Shown: positions 25,283 through 29,869 of the stretch, piece by piece
Layout of the letters: each line of letters begins with the position of its first letter
How positions within the stretch are numbered: position 1 is the first letter of the stretch
Origin: DATGUN01 sp035301285
Lineage (GTDB): Bacteria; Bacillota; Bacilli; Bacillales; Amphibacillaceae
Direction: 5' to 3'
NCBI GenBank assembly: GCA_035301285.1
Contig: DATGUN010000062.1
Coordinates: 1-29,869, forward strand
DNA length: 29,869 nt
Made by a program: the position numbers and the translations under genes
The notes under the pieces: model-generated
Databases searched by the model: none
Seen by the model: only the letters and a program-made list of their open reading frames with translations
What the model was told of the DNA's origin: nothing

Positions 25283-26887
25283 TTACGATGACGTCTCCTC
25301 TTTTTCCAGACTTGCCATTTCTTCCTCCGCATCCCGCTTGAATTGTTTATGAAACACAAGCACCAATATGATAATCATGAGTGCCATTCCCGCGGTGATC
25401 AGATAAATCGGATGATATGCATTTTCAGCTGCTTCGTGAAACGCCTCTGTCAATGCTGCACGCACATCTTCGGATGGGATTTTTTCAATCGTTTCCTGAA
25501 TATCACTATAATTGGTGTCAGAAAGCGAATCAAGGGCCCCATCGGGCATATCTTCCGGATTGACACCGTGTGCTTGCAATTTTTCCGGAATGAGTGACCC
25601 GATTTGACTGAATCCACGTTGGATCACCGCCCCGAAAATCGTCGGTGAAATCGTAAGCCCAATCTGGCGTGCCACAGACAGCGTACCAAGTGCAGAACCC
25701 TTCTGTTTTCCTGCTGCATTTGATGTCAATACCGTGAGCGGTGCGCCAAGCACGAATCCGAAGCCGATACCCGCAATGACGGAAAAGAGAACGAACATCA
25801 TTTTTGTATCGACGAGGAAACCAAGTCCTCCGAAACCGATAATCGCGATCACGCCCGCAAGCGCAAGTGTTTTTACAGAACCGTATTTATCGACAAAATA
25901 ACCGCCGCCTCCTGCACCGATTCCAGATGCAAGCGCAAGTGGAGTCATCCAATATCCTGATTTCGCAGCGGGTATATTCAATATTTGTTCAGCAAACGAC
26001 GGAATGAAAATAATCGCACCAATGAATGTTCCAGACAACAGCGCCATGATCATCGTGACGGTGTACGTTGGTTTCTTGAGCAATGTATAAGGTAAAATAG
26101 GATCTACATTTTTACTTTCATTCCTTTTTTCAACCATAATCAGTATCGCGAACACAATCACACCTAAAATAAGGAAACCGAATACCATGATATCCAAGAA
26201 GGAATTCAACAAATCGCCACTGCCCAGATTATTGATACCGTACATGACACTTAAAATGGAAAACGATAGGAGCGAAATCCCGAGAAAGTCAATCTTGGAC
26301 AGGACTTCCTCTCTTGTTTCCGTAAGCGTGAAAAATCCTATCGCAACAAGTAACACACCAATCGGCACGTTAAGCAGGAACAACCAGTGCCAACTACCCG
26401 TCCAATCAATGAGGAAACTGCCGATATTCGGTCCGATAACCGAGGCAATCCCGTTCATTCCTCCGATCAAACCGAGCATGCTCCCTTGTTTTTCTTTCGG
26501 AAATGTGCTGATGACATGTGAGCTGGCGATAATGAAAATCCCGCCCCCACCGAATGATTGAAACAGACGGGAGGCTAAAAACAGCTCAAATGATGGACTG
26601 AGTGCAACCCCTAATGACCCTAACGTGAAAATAGCCACCTCAATTAAAAACAACCGTTTCCTGCCGTATCGATCCGACAACTTCCCTACAATCGGCGTCG
26701 CAACGGCCATACCAAATGTATACAGCGTAATTCCCCACGTCCCCGAAACAGCTGACACATCAAATGATGAATTGATCGTTGTCAACGCGGCACTGATGAT
26801 CCCATTATCCAGCGCCGCCATGAAAACACCAACCAATAATATAATAAAACCGATTTTCAGTTGTTTCTGATTCACTTTTTCCACCAC
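25283..26887 (-). CDS. MFS multidrug exporter, DHA2 (14-helix, EmrB/QacA) family
   Basis: This 534-residue membrane protein has 14 predicted helices. Helix 1 carries the DHA2 signature MAALDNGIISAAL, the loop between helices 2 and 3 has motif A GKLSDRYGRKRLF, and motif C-like GPNIGSFLIDW follows in helix 5. DHA2 proteins export drugs or toxic ions by proton antiport; the substrate here is unknown. Start: AAAAGGAG lies nine bases before a GTG at 26887, which I prefer; the ATG at 26896 touches the ribosome site. A charged C-terminal tail (KQFKRDAEEEMASLEKEE) is cytoplasmic. No regulator gene adjoins it. Confidence 0.9.
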   Translation of the reverse strand: MVEKVNQKQLKIGFIILLVGVFMAALDNGIISAALTTINSSFDVSAVSGTWGITLYTFGMAVATPIVGKLSDRYGRKRLFLIEVAIFTLGSLGVALSPSFELFLASRLFQSFGGGGIFIIASSHVISTFPKEKQGSMLGLIGGMNGIASVIGPNIGSFLIDWTGSWHWLFLLNVPIGVLLVAIGFFTLTETREEVLSKIDFLGISLLSFSILSVMYGINNLGSGDLLNSFLDIMVFGFLILGVIVFAILIMVEKRNESKNVDPILPYTLLKKPTYTVTMIMALLSGTFIGAIIFIPSFAEQILNIPAAKSGYWMTPLALASGIGAGGGGYFVDKYGSVKTLALAGVIAIIGFGGLGFLVDTKMMFVLFSVIAGIGFGFVLGAPLTVLTSNAAGKQKGSALGTLSVARQIGLTISPTIFGAVIQRGFSQIGSLIPEKLQAHGVNPEDMPDGALDSLSDTNYSDIQETIEKIPSEDVRAALTEAFHEAAENAYHPIYLITAGMALMIIILVLVFHKQFKRDAEEEMASLEKEETSS

Positions 26888-26959
26888 AAAAAACATCTCC
26901 TTTTAAAACAGCACAACAATCTTAAGCTAAAAAAGTATATTCATGTATTTCGGAATCTG

Positions 26960-27125
26960 TGCCCATATCAAAGCTCCTGCCTATCCCGGAAGCCTGGACA
27001 ACTATGAATCCCAGGCCCTGATAACTGGCTCGCCATAGGGCCCCAGACTGAAGTACTGGCTTACCACAGAATTCAAGACTGGAGTACCGGCATGCCAGGA
27101 GGCCCGAGACTATACCCTATATCTA
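26960..27125. repeat. Degenerate GC-richer intergenic repeats upstream of the exporter
   Basis: Segments such as AGACTGAAGTACTGGC and AGACTGGAGTACCGGC, with TATGAATCCCAGGCC-like parts, recur roughly every 40 bases. They are too drifted for an exact period. They occupy the start of the 2-kb gene-free stretch 26888-28891. Confidence 0.5.
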
Positions 27126-27126
27126 C

Positions 27127-27200
27127 CCTGACCGGAGCCATCATAATCTTTGAAAACATTTAACCTGACCGGAGCCATCATAATCTTTGAAAACATTTAA
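27127..27200. repeat. Perfect 37-bp tandem duplication
   Basis: The 37 bases at 27127-27163, beginning CCTGACCGGAGCCATCATAA, are repeated exactly at 27164-27200. No change separates the copies, so the duplication is recent. Confidence 0.95.
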
Positions 27201-27410
27201 ATAGCATTCTTTCCTCTTTAATGTTTCCATTTTACAAAATAACTATGAACACCGTATGAATTCTGGTTTACAGTTTTTAAAGAGGTGAGTGGAAAGTAAA
27301 CGTCAGTGATGTGCATTCCTGCAGCGGTAGATCTCATTAGTCAAACGTTTGATGAGCGGGAAATTTAAACGTGCGCGGAGACTTGACTGAGTTACAGCAT
27401 CTCTAAGCCA

Positions 27411-28187
27411 AGCCTTGATGCAATTTCGCCCCTCCCGCTCCCGTATTTTTCAATCAAGAACTTTCCTTGATGCAATTTCAACCCTCCCGAGCAACCGTTT
27501 TTCAATCAAGAACCATCCTTGATTGAATTATGACCCTCTCGAGCACCCGTTTTTCAATCAAGAGCCATCCTTGATTGAATTATGACCCTCTCGTGCGCCC
27601 GTTTTTCAATCAAGAACCACCCTTGATTGAATTTCGACCCTCCTGCACCCCTATTTTTCAATCAAGAACCTTCCTTGATTGAATTATGACCCTCCTGCAC
27701 CCTTGTTTTTCAATCAAGAACCATCCTTGATGCAATTTTGACCCTCCCGCACCTTCATTTTTCAATCAAGAACCTTCCTTGATGCAAATTCCACCCTCCC
27801 GCACCCGTATTTTTCAATCAAGAACCTTCCTTGATGCAATTTCGACCCTCTCGAGCACCCGTTTTTCAATCAAGAACCTTCCTTGATGCAATTTCGACCC
27901 TCTCGAGCACCCGTTTTTCAATCAAGAAGTGTTCTTGATGCAATTTTGTGCCTCTAGCATGGTCATTTTTCAATCAAGGAGCGTCCTTGATGCAGTTCTG
28001 GGTCTCTTGCATGGTCATTTTTCAATCAAGGAGTGTTCTTGATGCAATTCTGGGTCTCTTGCATGGTCATTTTTCAATCAAGAAGTGTTCTTGATGCAAT
28101 TTCGACCCTCCTGCACCCTCATTTTTCAATCAAGAACCTTCCTTGATGCAAATTCCGCCCTCGCGCACCCCTATGCTTCAATCAAGA
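27411..28187 (+). repeat. 52-bp palindromic repeat array 3 (15 units)
   Basis: CAATCAAG recurs 15 times from 27451 to 28179 at exactly 52-bp steps, each preceded by TTTT or TTTTT apart from the last. The right arm is CTTGATTG in four units (27503-27659) and CTTGATGC in the others. Most spacers read GACCCTCCCGCACCCG-like, but the units at 27919-28023 have spacers of array 2 type (TCTAGCATGGTCATT). The array lies in the gene-free stretch upstream of both the exporter and the small membrane protein gene. Confidence 0.95.
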
Positions 28188-28291
28188 ATCGCTTTTCCGC
28201 AACAACGCCACATCATCAAAAATCCCTTGATAAAGGTTTGCTACTCAATGAAACGCACCTCATCAACCGCATCCTACATTTTCCTCATAAT

Positions 28292-28323
28292 AAAAAGGCG
28301 CCCCCGCTATCACGGGAGCCCCC
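28292..28323 (-). terminator. Terminator-like hairpin without an obvious upstream gene
   Basis: On the minus strand GCTCCCG and CGGGGGC form a 7-bp stem (one G-U) around a short loop, followed by GCC and TTTTT. No convincing minus-strand gene lies to its right before 28892, so it may serve an unrecognised small RNA, a decayed gene, or block transcription into array 3. Confidence 0.5.
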
Positions 28324-28555
28324 AATTTTCGTATCAAAATCTAGCATCACTAGCATCATTCACGACCACTGACTAACAAGGCCCATTCTAGATCACCTGC
28401 TTGGGTGACTTTCTTGAAGACACCAAAAAAGAATTGATAATATTAAAAACATCAACTCAAGAGACTCGCATTCAATCACCACAGCATGGTACGATATAGG
28501 ACGATAAACGAATATAATAAAATTCATCGATGAACAGAAACCCTGGAGCGCGTTG

Positions 28556-28765
28556 ATAAATGGAAAACCGCGTACTGACGTGCCGGGGCCGCGCGGTAAC
28601 CCCGGGAAATCGCGCGACAATCTCAAGAAATTACGCAGCTTCGAGCCAGAATCACGCGGAGGATCCAGATAATCGAGCAGCTTCAAGCCAGAATCACGCG
28701 AAGGACCCATAACCGCGCGACAATCCCAAGAAATCGCGCGGCAAACCATATACAGGCCACCTTGA
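28556..28765. repeat. GC-rich degenerate repeats
   Basis: AATCGCGCGACAATC, GAGCCAGAATCACGCG and related segments recur about every 40-45 bases. The base composition is clearly richer in GC than its surroundings. A minus-strand frame (28393-28815) runs through it, but its peptide is repetitive and has no family resemblance, so I do not call a gene. Confidence 0.6.
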
Positions 28766-28891
28766 CCGGGATATGCACCTGATATATCATAAACATCCAT
28801 GCTTGGAAGTGACATGCATATCCACGCCGGTTATATCGAAATCCATATAATTATACTTGTCTGTATTAAAGCATTGGAAAGGAGTTCAAAA

Positions 28892-29212
28892 ATGACACGG
28901 TCAATTGAATTTTTCGCTGGTCTGATTGGTGGCGCATTTGCTTTCGTTGCATCACTTTTCACGATCATATTCGACTTTGGGCATTTAAGTGATGTCACAC
29001 TCACCACTTGGCTTGGCCTTTTGTTTGCGACTATCGCCATCATCGGAACATTTCTGCTCAAGTCAAAAAGCATGGTGGGGGGCCTGATGCTGATTGTTGC
29101 ATCCATTGGCGTTTTTTTCACGATAACTTTCTTCCATCTCATCTCGACACTGCTTATTTTAATCGCTGGATTCTCGGGCGTGATGAAAATGGATCCCAAC
29201 CAACAAACATGA
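28892..29212 (+). CDS. Small four-helix membrane protein (DUF4064-like)
   Basis: This 106-residue protein has four predicted helices: FFAGLIGGAFAFVASLFTIIF, TWLGLLFATIAIIGTFLL, VGGLMLIVASIGVFFTI and STLLILIAGFSGVM. The opening MTRSIEFFAGLIGGAFAF pattern and the spacing resemble the DUF4064 group of small Bacillaceae membrane proteins, whose function is not known. The ATG at 28892 has GGAAAGGAG seven bases upstream. It stands alone between repeat regions. The family match is by eye and moderate; that it is a real gene is well supported by ribosome site and composition. Confidence 0.75.
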   Translation: MTRSIEFFAGLIGGAFAFVASLFTIIFDFGHLSDVTLTTWLGLLFATIAIIGTFLLKSKSMVGGLMLIVASIGVFFTITFFHLISTLLILIAGFSGVMKMDPNQQT

Positions 29213-29219
29213 GCGAGCC

Positions 29220-29700
29220 GCGCACCCTCTCGGTGTATATTGTGAAATAGCAAACACGGGAGAATACCCTCCCTGCATGATGTGCAATAGCAAACATGGG
29301 AGAATACCCTCCCTGCATATTGTGCAACCACAAGCGTAGGCGAGTGCCCTTCCCGCCATTAAGAACAATGGCAAGCACCGGTAAAATTCCCGAGCATCAG
29401 GGGCTACCACAAGCACAAGCGAATACCCTCCTGCCATAAGGATCAGCCCTAGCAAATTGTCCAATAGGATGCGCAGACGGGCACCCTCACGGCGGGCAAG
29501 CACAAGCGAACACCCTACTGCCATAAGGATCAGACCCTAGCAAAGCGTCCAATAGGTTGCGCAGACGGGCACCCTCACGGCGGGCAAGCACAAGCGAATA
29601 CCCTTCTGCCACAAGAATCAGCCCTAGCAAATTGTCCAATAGGTTGCGCAGACGGGCACCCTCACGGCGGACAAGCATGGACGGTCATTTTCATACAATC
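29220..29700. repeat. Tandem repeats with an 87-88 bp unit at the right end
   Basis: GCGCAGACGGGCACCCTCAC occurs at 29471, 29559 and 29646 (spacing 88 and 87), followed in each unit by GGCAAGCA and then GAATACCCT- or CACCCTACTG-like parts. To the left (29250-29460) shorter related units such as GGGAGAATACCCTCCCTGCA recur at about 50-60 bases. The minus-strand frames seen across this stretch encode repetitive peptides and are not called as genes. Confidence 0.85.
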
Positions 29701-29779
29701 ATCCCTCTAAACATCCGGACCGGGCACGCACACGGGCACCTTACATTTCCGCCTTTCCATAATAGAAAAACGAGAGAAG

Positions 29780-29869
29780 TCACTGCCAGCCATTCAGTAC
29801 TTCAGCATACACCGGTTGCGCATGTGCGCCATCATTTTCATTTTTCTTCTTGTGCAGGTATGGTTGCTT
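29780..29869 (-). CDS. 3' end of an unidentified gene (cut by window edge)
   Basis: A minus-strand frame is open from the edge to a TGA at 29780, giving 29 residues that end in AHAQPVYAEVLNGWQ. The stretch KKKNENDG followed by this tail looks like the hydrophilic C-terminus of a larger protein. The other frames of the stretch are broken sooner or look less coding. No family can be named from so little, and no clear terminator follows it. Confidence 0.4.
   Translation of the reverse strand, partial: KQPYLHKKKNENDGAHAQPVYAEVLNGWQ

Noticed and set aside
28393..28815. Minus-strand gene of 140 codons
   Set aside because: It runs through GC-rich degenerate repeats, and the peptide is repetitive (PSRDSG, PPRDSG, LSRDFPG) with no family match.
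29159..29678. Minus-strand frames with repeated REGARLR peptides
   Set aside because: They are translations of the 87-88 bp DNA repeats and lack ribosome sites.

Overview
The window reads as the chromosome of a low-to-moderate GC Gram-positive of the Bacillaceae type. Genes have strong AAAGGAG-type ribosome binding sites, there are CcpA (cre) boxes, exported proteins carry lipoprotein signal peptides, and the families (CUT1 sugar ABC, ROK, GH2, GH4, DHA2) are typical of that group. The very acidic exported lipoproteins hint at a halophilic or alkaliphilic lifestyle; that is an inference from composition, and I do not name a species.

Region 1 (1-13.8 kb) is a galactoside-utilisation locus, all on the minus strand. 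In transcription order it holds a GH4 alpha-galactosidase, a CUT1 sugar-binding lipoprotein, two sugar permeases, a full-length GH2 beta-galactosidase, a ROK regulator with an unusual repeat insertion, a 52-bp repeat array, and a second GH2 beta-galactosidase broken by a frameshift close to its 3' end, followed by an intrinsic terminator. A new minus-strand transcription unit starts beyond it, with a cre box overlapping its -35 and a ROK-like palindrome at its start site; its gene leaves the window at the left edge. The likely logic is: import galacto-oligosaccharides, split alpha- and beta-linked galactose inside the cell, and control the genes by catabolite repression and a sugar-responsive ROK repressor. 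No transport ATPase is encoded here, so a shared MsmX-type ATPase elsewhere is expected.

Region 2 (13.9-20.6 kb) is an oligopeptide-type (Opp/Dpp) ABC transporter and is the most unusual part of the window. The binding lipoprotein appears to be a circular permutation of the usual SBP_bac_5 fold: the segment that is normally C-terminal comes first, right after the lipobox. Both permeases carry N-terminal extensions of about 180-220 residues (extra membrane helices and a charged helical domain predicted to be outside the cell). The fused double ATPase is divergent, with promoters that overlap those of the permease genes.

Region 3 (21.9-26.9 kb) holds a minus-strand group of a PhnP-like metallo-beta-lactamase-fold hydrolase, a ribonucleoside hydrolase and a ribokinase (ribonucleoside/ribose-phosphate salvage), plus a DHA2-type 14-helix exporter. 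Region 4 (27-29.9 kb) is mostly repeats, with one small membrane protein gene and the 3' end of a minus-strand gene at the right edge.

Three arrays of one 52-bp repeat family (8, 14 and 15 units) lie at 3.9-4.3, 20.9-21.6 and 27.4-28.2 kb. The period is exactly 52 bp throughout, with no indel, although the units differ by substitutions. Arrays 2 and 3 are inverted to each other and share a 67-bp perfectly identical tract. Most other long intergenic stretches hold different, more degenerate tandem repeats.
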